This document shows positions 17,831 to 24,620 of a DNA stretch of 57,782 nucleotides, one piece after another (position 1 is the stretch's first letter; every line of letters begins with the position of its first letter). The notes beneath the pieces are model-generated. The model did not search any database, was not told where the DNA came from, and was given only the letters and a program-made list of their open reading frames with translations. Both the position numbers and the translations under genes were made by a program. Source of the DNA: Nocardioidaceae bacterium (GTDB taxonomy: Bacteria > Actinomycetota > Actinomycetes > Propionibacteriales > Nocardioidaceae); assembly GCA_009780515.1 (NCBI GenBank), contig WQZX01000013.1, positions 1-57,782 on the forward strand. The letters run 5' to 3'.

Positions 17831-18883
17831 TCAGGCTCCCCGACGTGATCTGGACCACTCCAGGAGCCGGTCGCACGGCCAGGTGTTGACGATCCGGTCG
17901 GCAGCGATGCCCGCCTCCTCGGCCCGCTCGCACCCCAGGATCGGGAAGTCCAGCTGGCCGGGCGCGTGCGCGTCGGAGTCGATCGAGAACAGGCAGCCGG
18001 TGTCGCGCGCGAGCTCCAGCAGCCGCGTCGGCGGGTCGCGGCGCTCGGGCCGCGAGTTGATCTCGACCGCCACACCGTGCTCGGCGCACGCCTCGAAGAC
18101 CACCCGCGCGTCGAAGTGCGACTCGCCCCGCTTGCCGCGGTTGCCCGTGACCAACCGACCGGTGCAGTGGCCCAGCACATCGGTGAACGGGTTGGCGACC
18201 GCGGCCACCATGCGCCGGGTCATCGCGCGGGAGTCCATCGCGAGCTTGGAGTGCACGCTCGCGACGCGCAGCTCCAGGCGCTCCAGCATCTCCTCGCTCT
18301 GGTCGAGCCCGCCGTCGTCGAGGATATCGACCTCGATGCCCTTCAGGAGCCTGAACCCGGTCGACCCGAGGTGCTCGTTGACCGCCTCCACGACCGCCAG
18401 CTGCTTGGCCAGCCGCTCCGCGCTGAGGCCGTGCGCGACCCGGAGGCGGGGCGAGTGGTCGGTCAGCACGAGGTACTCGTGGCCGAGCTCGACTGCCGTC
18501 ATCGCCATCTCCTCGATCGGGGAGCCGCCGTCGGACCAGTCGGAGTGGGAGTGCAGATCGCCCCGCAGGGCCGCACGCAGCCCGGCGCCTCGTCCGTCGG
18601 CGGTCAGTGGGCCGCCGTACTCCTCCTCGGCGCGAGCCAGTCGCTCCGGCATCCGGCCGGCGACCGCGTCGACGATGACGGCGGCCGTGCTGGCGCCGAC
18701 ACCCTCGATCTCGGTCAGGGTGCCGGCCTCGGCAGCGGCCGCGACCTCCTCGGGCGACAGCGGCAGGATCGCCGCCGCGGCCCCGCGGAATGCCTTGACC
18801 TTGTAGCTGTCCGCCCGCCCCCGCTCCAGCAGGAACGCGATCCTGCGCAGCGCGGCGACCGGCGAGCCGTCGTACTCGTGCAT
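17831..18883 (-). CDS. PHP-domain phosphoesterase with N-terminal helix-hairpin-helix (PolX-like)
   Basis: A 350-residue protein. The N-terminal ~100 residues resemble the helix-hairpin-helix region of family X DNA polymerases (GTLTEIEGVGASTAAVIVD). The rest is a PHP phosphoesterase domain with metal-ligand segments HSHSDWSDGG (111-120), VLTDHS, EVDIL, VEINSRP and SIDSDAHAPG. The polymerase domain itself is absent. The ATG at 18883 has GAGG 6 bp before it; the frame stays open to 19000 but that part would overlap a cluster of DnaA-box-like sequences. It may be a 3'-5' exonuclease or phosphatase acting in DNA repair; this is inferred. Confidence 0.85.
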   Translation of the reverse strand: MHEYDGSPVAALRRIAFLLERGRADSYKVKAFRGAAAAILPLSPEEVAAAAEAGTLTEIEGVGASTAAVIVDAVAGRMPERLARAEEEYGGPLTADGRGAGLRAALRGDLHSHSDWSDGGSPIEEMAMTAVELGHEYLVLTDHSPRLRVAHGLSAERLAKQLAVVEAVNEHLGSTGFRLLKGIEVDILDDGGLDQSEEMLERLELRVASVHSKLAMDSRAMTRRMVAAVANPFTDVLGHCTGRLVTGNRGKRGESHFDARVVFEACAEHGVAVEINSRPERRDPPTRLLELARDTGCLFSIDSDAHAPGQLDFPILGCERAEEAGIAADRIVNTWPCDRLLEWSRSRRGA

Positions 18884-18913
18884 GGTGTGCCTCACAATTT
18901 CCGATCCACAGCC

Positions 18914-19086
18914 GGTGGACAACTCGGTACGACGGTGGAGATCGCGTTTGCGCAGGTCATCCCCCGGTACGATGACCGGCAGCCCGGCCGCGGACGACAC
19001 TTGTCCACAGGATTCCCACCGTCATCCCCAGCCGCTCCACCGATGATCCCCACTCGTCCACAGCGCTGTCCACACCGTTGTCCACA
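18914..19086. promoter_or_regulatory. Cluster of DnaA-box-like 9-mers
   Basis: The gap between the PHP and enoyl-CoA hydratase genes (18884-19221) holds no gene but has two perfect actinobacterial DnaA boxes TTGTCCACA (19001-19009, 19078-19086, plus strand). There are also three single-mismatch copies: 18914-18922 (minus strand, TTGTCCACC), 19054-19062 (TCGTCCACA) and 19066-19074 (CTGTCCACA). It could titrate DnaA or regulate the PHP gene. It is not an origin on present evidence, as dnaA, dnaN and an AT-rich unwinding region are absent. Confidence 0.5.
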
Positions 19087-19221
19087 GCCGGCACGGACGG
19101 GCCATTGACCGCCGTCCGCCCGGCCTTCTAGCGTCGTACCCAGATGAGGCCCTCGGGCCGGCGTCGAGGCTCGCAAGGGGAAGGCAAGTCTCGCCGACGG
19201 ACCGGGGGCCTCTCACTTTCC

Positions 19222-20040
19222 CTACCGGCCCCGGAAGCTCGGAGCGCGCTTCTCCTGCGCGGCCCGGATGCCCTCCTGGAGGTCCTCGGTCGCCAGCGTG
19301 ACCGGCTGCGCGAGCGCCTCCCAGTCCAGGCAGGCCTCGACGCTCGCGTGACCCCGGGCCAGCACGGTCTTGGTCAGCCTGCTCGCGATCGGTGCGGTCG
19401 CGGCGATGCCGGCCGCCGTCTCCAGCACCGTGTCGAGGAACGACTCGGGCTCGATCACCCGCGAGACCAGCCCGAGCCCGAGTGCCTCGTCCGCGTCGAC
19501 GAGCCGGCCGGTCAGGAACAGGTCTCGCGCGGCCGCCGGACCGACCACGTCGGGCAAGAGGTAGGTGCCGGCCATCCCGGGGTGGATCCCCAGCTTGGTG
19601 AACGGGACGCCCAGGCGAGCGCCGGCGGCGGCGTACCTGATGTCGCAGGCCAGCGCCATGCACAGGCCCGCACCGATCGCCGCGCCGTTGATCGCCGCGA
19701 TCGTCGGCACCTCCAGTCGGCGGATCGACAGCCACGCCCGGTAGAACGGCAGCATCCGGCTGCGCAGCGTGTCGACCGAGGCGTCCGGCTCCGCCGCCAG
19801 CCAGGAGAGGTCGCCGCCGGAGCAGAACCCCTTGCCCTCGCCGGTCACGACGACCGCGCGGACGCTCGGATCGGCGGCCAGGTGGTCGATCGCGGCCACC
19901 CAGGAGGCGGTCATCTCGTCACTCATCGCGTTGCGCCGCTCGGGCTGGTCGAGGACCAGGAGGGCCACTCCCGGGGCCGGTCGCTCGAGGCGCAGGTGGG
20001 TCAGCGGCGGCACGGCCGCCGTGGAGCTCTGATCAGACAT
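19222..20040 (-). CDS. Enoyl-CoA hydratase/isomerase family protein
   Basis: A 272-residue crotonase-fold protein. The CoA-binding and oxyanion-hole regions are visible: GEGKGFCSGGDLSWLA and INGAAIGAGLCMALACDIRY, then VPFTKLGIHPGMAGTYLLPD. The glutamate at the hydratase position is present in the region LGIHPG only in modified form, so hydratase versus isomerase activity cannot be settled. The ATG at 20040 is chosen because TAGCCT (20048-20053, minus strand) lies 7 bp before it; an upstream open frame is low-complexity. It probably acts in fatty-acid or aromatic-acid beta-oxidation. Confidence 0.87.
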   Translation of the reverse strand: MSDQSSTAAVPPLTHLRLERPAPGVALLVLDQPERRNAMSDEMTASWVAAIDHLAADPSVRAVVVTGEGKGFCSGGDLSWLAAEPDASVDTLRSRMLPFYRAWLSIRRLEVPTIAAINGAAIGAGLCMALACDIRYAAAGARLGVPFTKLGIHPGMAGTYLLPDVVGPAAARDLFLTGRLVDADEALGLGLVSRVIEPESFLDTVLETAAGIAATAPIASRLTKTVLARGHASVEACLDWEALAQPVTLATEDLQEGIRAAQEKRAPSFRGR

Positions 20041-20188
20041 GCGGGGGAGGCTACTGGGCCCCGGGGACGGCGTGCCGTAGGGTCGATCAAGGCCCGGGCA
20101 CCGCCTGGGACCCCGACGGGCTTTCCCCGACGTCCCCGAGATGTCCCCGTCGCGACGACCACGGATACTGAAGAGCAAGGAGGCCGTC

Positions 20189-20347
20189 ATGGCGGGGACC
20201 TGGAGCGGCGAGTTCTACTGCGTGAAGTGCAAGGCCAAGCGTGAGGCCAGCGGTGAGGTCAAGGTGAACGAGAAGGGCACGCGCATGGCCAAGGCCAAGT
20301 GCCCCGAGTGCGGCACCAACCTCAACCGGATCCTCGGCAAGGCCTGA
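20189..20347 (+). CDS. DUF5679 zinc-ribbon small protein
   Basis: A 52-residue protein, MAGTWSGEFYCVKCKAKREA at the start and CPECGTNLNRILGKA at the end. The two CxxC pairs form a single zinc ribbon, as in the DUF5679 family. AAGGAGG sits 6 bp before the ATG. Related proteins occur singly across actinobacteria; the function is unknown. It is followed by a strong Rho-independent terminator, so it is a monocistronic unit. Confidence 0.88.
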   Translation: MAGTWSGEFYCVKCKAKREASGEVKVNEKGTRMAKAKCPECGTNLNRILGKA

Positions 20348-20367
20348 GCGCCACCGAACCGCACGGG

Positions 20368-20413
20368 CCGCGGGCGGCACCACCTTCGAGGTGGCGCCGC
20401 CCGCGGTGTTTTT
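20368..20413 (+). terminator. Rho-independent terminator of the DUF5679 gene
   Basis: A long GC-rich hairpin: CCGCGGGCGGC, then ACCACC, a TTCG loop, GGTGG and GCCGCCCGCGG, followed by TGTTTTT. One of the few terminators here with a true T run. A perfect DnaA-box 9-mer (20422-20430, minus strand) follows just downstream. Confidence 0.85.
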
Positions 20414-20469
20414 CCCGACCCTGTGGACAACGCCCCACGCGTACGACGCAACGGTGCGACCCTCGTGCC

Positions 20470-21282
20470 ATGCCACTCCATCTCGGGAGGGCGCCGACGC
20501 TGCGGCCGGGCCGACCGGTGCTGCGACGTGACGCCACCACGCTCCAGGTCGGGCTCGGCGAACGGCCGGTCCTGCTGCCCGACCGGCCGGCCATCGGCGC
20601 CCTGCTGCGCCACCTCGACCCGACCGTCGCGTCGGAGCGGACCGAACCGGACCTCGACGATCCCGAGGTCACCGGCGCGCTGCGGCTGCTGCGGGAGGCC
20701 GGCCACCTCGTCCCCGATCAACCTGCCGCGCGCACGCCCCGGCCCGTCGGGCTGATCGCCCACGCGCCCGGGATCGCCGAGCGCGCCGCTCCCCTGCTGG
20801 GGCTCGCCGGCCTGGTCCACGACGACGACCGGGCGCAGGTCTGCCTGGTGCTGTCGGCCGGGCCGCTCCCCCGCGCCGAGTCCGACCGGCTCGTGCACGA
20901 CGAGGTCCCCCACCTGCTCGTCGGCTCGCTCGAGGGCGCGTGGCGGATCGGGCCGTTCGTCGTACCCGGGCTGACGGCGTGCCTGCGCTGCGTCGACGCC
21001 CACGAGTCGGCGACCGATCCGCGGCGCTCGCTGCTGCTCGCCCAGGCCGCTCGTGCCGCGCGCGAGCATCCCGAGCCGAGCGACCCGCTCCAGGAGCAGT
21101 GGGCGCTGACGTGGGCCGCACGCGACCTCCGCACCTACCTCGACGGCGGCGAGCCCGGCACCTGGTCGACGACCGTCGACCTCCCCGCGCCGGAGGCCCA
21201 GCACAGCGCACCCCGGACCACCCGGTGGCTGCGCCACCCCGAGTGCGGCTGCTCGTGGGACCTGCTCGTCGACCTGCCCTGA
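20470..21282 (+). CDS. TOMM-type leader peptide-binding / E1-like cyclodehydratase fragment
   Basis: A 270-residue protein of the actinobacterial family annotated as TOMM precursor leader peptide-binding or cyclodehydratase-like, in the position of Rv3196. The N-terminal ~90 residues resemble a RiPP-recognition winged helix (LLPDRPAIGALLRHLD). The rest resembles a ThiF/E1-like fold without a nucleotide-binding GxGxxG. Zinc ligands CLRC (in GPFVVPGLTACLRCVDAH) and CGC (near the C-terminus) are present. No YcaO, dehydrogenase or precursor peptide gene is nearby, so thiazole/oxazole chemistry is unlikely for this gene alone. Function unknown. Confidence 0.7.
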   Translation: MPLHLGRAPTLRPGRPVLRRDATTLQVGLGERPVLLPDRPAIGALLRHLDPTVASERTEPDLDDPEVTGALRLLREAGHLVPDQPAARTPRPVGLIAHAPGIAERAAPLLGLAGLVHDDDRAQVCLVLSAGPLPRAESDRLVHDEVPHLLVGSLEGAWRIGPFVVPGLTACLRCVDAHESATDPRRSLLLAQAARAAREHPEPSDPLQEQWALTWAARDLRTYLDGGEPGTWSTTVDLPAPEAQHSAPRTTRWLRHPECGCSWDLLVDLP

Positions 21283-21289
21283 CGACCGA

Positions 21290-21451
21290 CTACCACCACT
21301 CGCTGTCGAGCCGGGCCTCCATCGAGCGCAGGTGGGCGCGTGAGCACTCCTCGCAGAAGGTACGACGACGGCCGCCCTCGACCGACGTGCTCCAGGTGAT
21401 CGGCGGCGGGTCGCTCGGAGCCTCGCAGCCGCAGAAGTCGCAGTGGACCAC
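21290..21451 (-). CDS. Small actinobacterial zinc-finger protein
   Basis: A 53-residue protein beginning VVHCDFCGCEAPSD and ending HLRSMEARLDSEWW. Four cysteines in HCDFCG and FCEECSRAHLRS make a two-CxxC zinc ribbon; the ITWSTSVEGGRRR segment between them is typical of a small conserved actinobacterial family. The GTG at 21451 is the plausible start. It is convergent with the TOMM-like gene, ending 8 bp from it. No function is known. Confidence 0.75.
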   Translation of the reverse strand: MVHCDFCGCEAPSDPPPITWSTSVEGGRRRTFCEECSRAHLRSMEARLDSEWW

Positions 21452-21491
21452 GCACCCAACCTACGCCGCAGCCGAGGGTGCGACGAGATGC

Positions 21492-21527
21492 ATCGAGGCC
21501 CGCCCGGAGCTCCGGGCGGGCCTCGAT
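21492..21527. terminator. 36-bp perfect palindrome, probable terminator
   Basis: A perfect palindrome with no loop bases (18-bp half-sites, centre between 21509 and 21510), lying between the small basic protein gene and the zinc-finger gene. On the minus strand it begins 10 bp after the TGA of the basic protein. No T run; it could also serve as a protein-binding site. Confidence 0.5.
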
Positions 21528-21536
21528 CGCGCCCTG

Positions 21537-21680
21537 TCAGAGGGCGCGGCCCAGGGCCAGACGGGCCCGGCGGGCGGCGCGCTGGGCACGCCGGCTCAGC
21601 CGGGCCAGGCGGGCCTCTTCGGCCCTGGCGATCCGCGCGGACATGTCCGCGCGGATCAGCTCCTCGCTGAGGTAGCTCAT
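21537..21680 (-). CDS. Small Arg/Ala-rich basic helical protein
   Basis: A 47-residue protein, MSYLSEELIRADMSARIARA followed by EEARLARLSRRAQRAARRAR and a short hydrophobic end. AAGGAG lies 6 bp before the ATG, a good ribosome site, and a palindromic terminator follows. The sequence is predicted to be one amphipathic, strongly basic helix. It starts 40 bp after whiB7 ends, on the same strand, so it may be co-transcribed with it. I do not recognise it; an RNA- or membrane-binding role is only a guess. Confidence 0.6.
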   Translation of the reverse strand: MSYLSEELIRADMSARIARAEEARLARLSRRAQRAARRARLALGRAL

Positions 21681-21720
21681 CGCAGTGCTCCTTCGGACTC
21701 GATGCGGTCGTCGGATGTCA

Positions 21721-21990
21721 TCAGGCGGCGGGGGCGGTCTTCCGCGGCCGGCCCCGCGGCCGCTTCCGCGGGATCACCGCTCCGGACAGGAACAGCTCGC
21801 CGCCCCACACGCCCCAGGGCTCGGCCCTCTCGAGGGCACCGGCGAGACAGTTCTGCCGTGCCGGGCAGTCCCCACACAGCTCCTTGGCGAACTCCAGGTC
21901 CGAGGGGGCCTCGGCGAACCAGAGCTCGGCGTCGTTGAGGCGGCACGGCAGCAGCTCGTCCCGCGTCGGCTCGAGTACGTCGATCGTCAT
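21721..21990 (-). CDS. whiB7: WhiB7 family transcriptional regulator
   Basis: An 89-residue iron-sulfur regulator. Four cysteines (PCRLNDAE, then LCGDCPARQNC) bind the [4Fe-4S] cluster. GVWGGELF is the WhiB turn, and the C-terminal RKRPRGRPRKTAPAA is the AT-hook specific to WhiB7. In other actinobacteria WhiB7 binds the primary sigma factor and activates intrinsic antibiotic-resistance genes and itself. The ATG at 21990 has GAGGAGG 8 bp before it; the longer open frame upstream is leader. Regulation by an attenuator at 22081-22122, an upstream ORF and an autoregulatory promoter is visible in the sequence. Confidence 0.93.
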   Translation of the reverse strand: MTIDVLEPTRDELLPCRLNDAELWFAEAPSDLEFAKELCGDCPARQNCLAGALERAEPWGVWGGELFLSGAVIPRKRPRGRPRKTAPAA

Positions 21991-22080
21991 CTGTGTCACC
22001 TCCTCGTCTGGACCTGGTGTGCGGACATCGGTGTCGGTTGGGCTTCGTGGGCTGGTGGCGGCGGTCTCGCGGGGCCCTGA

Positions 22081-22122
22081 GAAACAAGAAGGCCGCGGAT
22101 CCCGGTGTCGGGTTCCGCGGCC
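22081..22122 (-). terminator. Attenuator hairpin in the whiB7 leader
   Basis: On the minus strand GGCCGCGGAACCCG, a short loop and CGGGATCCGCGGCC (22122-22091) are followed by TTCTTGTTTC (22090-22081). This is an intrinsic terminator 90 bp before the whiB7 ATG and 22 bp after an upstream ORF. whiB7 is known to be controlled by conditional termination in its leader, so the role is well supported by analogy. Confidence 0.85.
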
Positions 22123-22144
22123 TGGAGGCTCCTCTGGCTGTTGG

Positions 22145-22357
22145 CTACAGAGATGGGCTCCAGGCGAGAGAACCCTCGACGTGGTTGCGCGCGAACGCGG
22201 CACGCTTCATGCCGGTCGTCGCGTCCCACGTGCCGATGGCGACACGGGCCACCGACAGCTCACGCGCGGCAGCCGGACGGACCACGAGGGTCGCGGAAGC
22301 GGCGCACGGGAGGACGGTGATGCCGCCGTGCACGCTGGTGCTGGTCATGGTCTCCAC
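22145..22357 (-). CDS. Upstream ORF in the whiB7 leader
   Basis: A 70-codon reading frame from GTG at 22357, with AAGGAGG 8 bp before it; an ATG at 22348 is a second possible start. The product reads VETMTSTSVHGGITVLPCAA near its start and ends VEGSLAWSPSL. The stop lies just upstream of the attenuator. In WhiB7 leaders, slowed translation of a uORF by ribosome-targeting antibiotics prevents the terminator from forming; this frame is placed to do that. Whether the peptide has its own function is unknown. Confidence 0.65.
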   Translation of the reverse strand: METMTSTSVHGGITVLPCAASATLVVRPAAARELSVARVAIGTWDATTGMKRAAFARNHVEGSLAWSPSL

Positions 22358-22439
22358 TGCTGCCACCTCCTTGAGTCACTGCGTCGGGCGCGGGCCTTGC
22401 CAGGGCCTGGATGCGCGGGTGTGTCGTACGTGTGAGAAC

Positions 22440-22480
22440 ACGCTAATGAGCGGCACTCACTCGGCGCAAACCATTTAACG
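22440..22480 (-). promoter_or_regulatory. whiB7 promoter with AT-rich WhiB7 box
   Basis: On the minus strand TTAAATGG is directly followed by the -35 TTGCGC (22469-22464), an 18-bp spacer and the -10 TAGCGT (22445-22440). An AT-rich element just upstream of the -35 is the known target of the WhiB7 AT-hook. Transcription from here gives a leader of about 440 nt to the whiB7 ATG, like the long leaders of mycobacterial whiB7. Confidence 0.65.
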
Positions 22481-22488
22481 GCCGATTC

Positions 22489-24558
22489 TCAAGGAATTTC
22501 CGCCACCTGCTCGAGGACGGCCTCGCCGTACTGCTCGAGCTTGGCCGGCCCGACGCCGCTGATCCGGCCCAGGCCGGTCAGGTCGGCCGGCTTGAACTCC
22601 GCGATCAGCTCCAGCGTCGCATCGGTGAAGACGACGTACGCCGGCTTCTCCTGCTCGGTCGCGACGCCCTTGCGCCAGGCCTTGAGCCGCTCGAGCAGCC
22701 CCTCGTCGAACGGCACCGGGTGGTGGGCGCAGCGGCCGCGCTTCTTCTCCCCCGGGGTGCTGAGCGGCTGGCTGCACTCGCGGCAGCGGGCGACCTTGCT
22801 GCGCCCCCGCGTCGTCTGGGGCTGGGCCGAGGCCGGCAGCAGCGGAAGCAGGAACGGCGAGGGCTTGCGGCGCGGCGCCTGGCCGGGGTTGCGCGCGGCC
22901 GCCCACGAGACCGACAGCTCGCGGCGCGCGCGGGTCATGCCGACGTACAGCAGCCGGCGCTCCTCCTCGAGCGCGTCGACGCGACCGCTGTCGGAGGCCT
23001 GCTGGGCGTAGGTGATCGGGATCGTGCCGTCCTGGGCGCCGCAGCAGAACACCGCATCCCACTCCAGGCCCTTGGCGGCATGGAAGGTCGCCAGCGTGAC
23101 GCCGTCGGCGGCCGGCGCGTGCTGCTCGGCGGCGCGCCGGTCGAGCTCGGCGACGAACCCGGCGAGGCTGCCGGTCAGGCCGTGCTCGGTGGCGTGCTCC
23201 TCGGCCTGGTCGACCAGCGCCTGCAGCGACTCCCAGCGGTCGCGCACCTGGCCGCGGTTGGCCGGCGGCTCGGCCGCCCAGCCCATGCCGCCCAGCACGT
23301 CGCGCACGACCTCGCTCCACGGCCGACCGTCGGCGTCGGCGCTCTCGGACCTCGCAGCACCGCGCAGTCGGGTGACCGCCTCGCGCACCTCGGGCCGGTC
23401 GAAGAACCGCGCCGCGCCGCGGATCATGTAGGGCACGCCACGGTCGACGAGCGCGTCCTCGAACGTCTCGGACTGGGCGTTGATGCGGAACAGCACCGCC
23501 ATCTCGCCGTACGGCGTCCCGGCCCGGTGCAGCCGCACGATGCGGTCGGCGACGGCGCTGGCCTCGGCCACCTCGTCGGGGTGCCCGGCGTACTGCACCT
23601 TCGCGCCGGCCTCCTGCTGCGAGCGCAGCTCGACGCCGGCGCTGGGGGTGCCGGCGAGCAGGCCGTTGGCGGCCGCGACGACCTGAGGGGTCGAGCGGTA
23701 GTTGCGGACCAGCTCGATCGAGGTAGCGCCCTCGAAGTGCTTCTTGAAGTCGCGGAGGTAGGCGGCGTCGGCGCCGGCGAAGGAGTAGATGGTCTGGGCC
23801 GGGTCGCCGACGACGCACAGCTCGTCGCGGCCGCCCAGCCACTGCTGCAGGAGCGCCCACTGCACCGGCGAGACGTCCTGGAACTCGTCGACGACGAACC
23901 ACTTGTACTGCCGGCGCACCTGCGCCGCGACCCGCTCGTCGGAGTCGAGCATCGCGACGGTGTAGAGGAGCACGTCCTCCATGTCCATGCGGCCCTGGTC
24001 GCGCTTGACCTCGTCGTAGGTCGACAGCACCCGCGCGACCGTCTCGGGCGGCTGGCCGGCGACCTGACGGCCGCGCGCAGCGGCGACCTCGGCGTAGCGC
24101 TCGTGGTGGACGTTGCTGACCTTGGCCCACTCGATCTCGGACGCGAGGTCGCGCAGCAGGGCCTGGTCGGCCGCGATCCGCAGGCTGCGGCAGGACGCCG
24201 CGACCAGCGCCAGCTTGGACTCGGTGAGCTGCGGCAGCTCCTCGCGGCCGGTCACGTGGGGCCAGAAGTAGCGCAGCTGACGCAGCGCGGCGCTGTGGAA
24301 GGTGCGCGCCTGGACGCCGGGGGCACCGAGCTGGCGCAGCCGCTGGCGGAGCTCTCCCGCGGCCCTGGTCGTGAACGTCAGCGCGAGCACCTCGCTCGGC
24401 GCGTAGACGCCCGTCGCCACGCCGTGGGCGATGCGGTGGGTGATCGCCCGGGTCTTGCCGGTGCCGGCACCGGCGAGCACCCGCACCGGCCCCCGCAGCG
24501 CCTCGGCCACCGCGCGCTGCTCGGGATCCAGGGCGGCGAGGAGGTCGGTGGTGCTCAC
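22489..24558 (-). CDS. uvrD2: UvrD2-type superfamily I DNA helicase with HRDC domain
   Basis: A 689-residue 3'-5' helicase. Walker A AGAGTGKT is at 29-36; later motifs include FVVDEFQDVSP, VVGDPAQTIYSFAGA, ATFHAAKGLEWDAVF and LLYVGMTRARREL. After the motor comes a metal-binding motif, CREC, 14 residues, then CAHH (a CxxC/CxxH variant of the mycobacterial tetracysteine), and a C-terminal HRDC domain ending LGRISGVGPAKLEQYGEAVL. GTG at 24558 is chosen: TAGTGT (24566-24571, minus strand) precedes it by 7 bp. It lies directly upstream of the whiB7 promoter, as in mycobacteria. It unwinds DNA in repair. Confidence 0.93.
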   Translation of the reverse strand: MSTTDLLAALDPEQRAVAEALRGPVRVLAGAGTGKTRAITHRIAHGVATGVYAPSEVLALTFTTRAAGELRQRLRQLGAPGVQARTFHSAALRQLRYFWPHVTGREELPQLTESKLALVAASCRSLRIAADQALLRDLASEIEWAKVSNVHHERYAEVAAARGRQVAGQPPETVARVLSTYDEVKRDQGRMDMEDVLLYTVAMLDSDERVAAQVRRQYKWFVVDEFQDVSPVQWALLQQWLGGRDELCVVGDPAQTIYSFAGADAAYLRDFKKHFEGATSIELVRNYRSTPQVVAAANGLLAGTPSAGVELRSQQEAGAKVQYAGHPDEVAEASAVADRIVRLHRAGTPYGEMAVLFRINAQSETFEDALVDRGVPYMIRGAARFFDRPEVREAVTRLRGAARSESADADGRPWSEVVRDVLGGMGWAAEPPANRGQVRDRWESLQALVDQAEEHATEHGLTGSLAGFVAELDRRAAEQHAPAADGVTLATFHAAKGLEWDAVFCCGAQDGTIPITYAQQASDSGRVDALEEERRLLYVGMTRARRELSVSWAAARNPGQAPRRKPSPFLLPLLPASAQPQTTRGRSKVARCRECSQPLSTPGEKKRGRCAHHPVPFDEGLLERLKAWRKGVATEQEKPAYVVFTDATLELIAEFKPADLTGLGRISGVGPAKLEQYGEAVLEQVAEIP

Positions 24559-24620
24559 GGTCCCGACACTAGAGGGGCCCGGCGACATCACGACCAGCCG
24601 GGCGACCGGGCTGTGGAGGG

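Noticed and set aside
18884..19000. An N-terminal extension of the PHP protein to 19000
   Set aside because: The added part lacks similarity to the helix-hairpin-helix region and would place DnaA-like boxes inside coding sequence; GAGG supports the ATG at 18883.
18914..19086. A chromosomal replication origin
   Set aside because: DnaA-like boxes are present, but dnaA, dnaN, gyrB, rpmH and an AT-rich unwinding stretch are not. It is kept only as a DnaA-box cluster.
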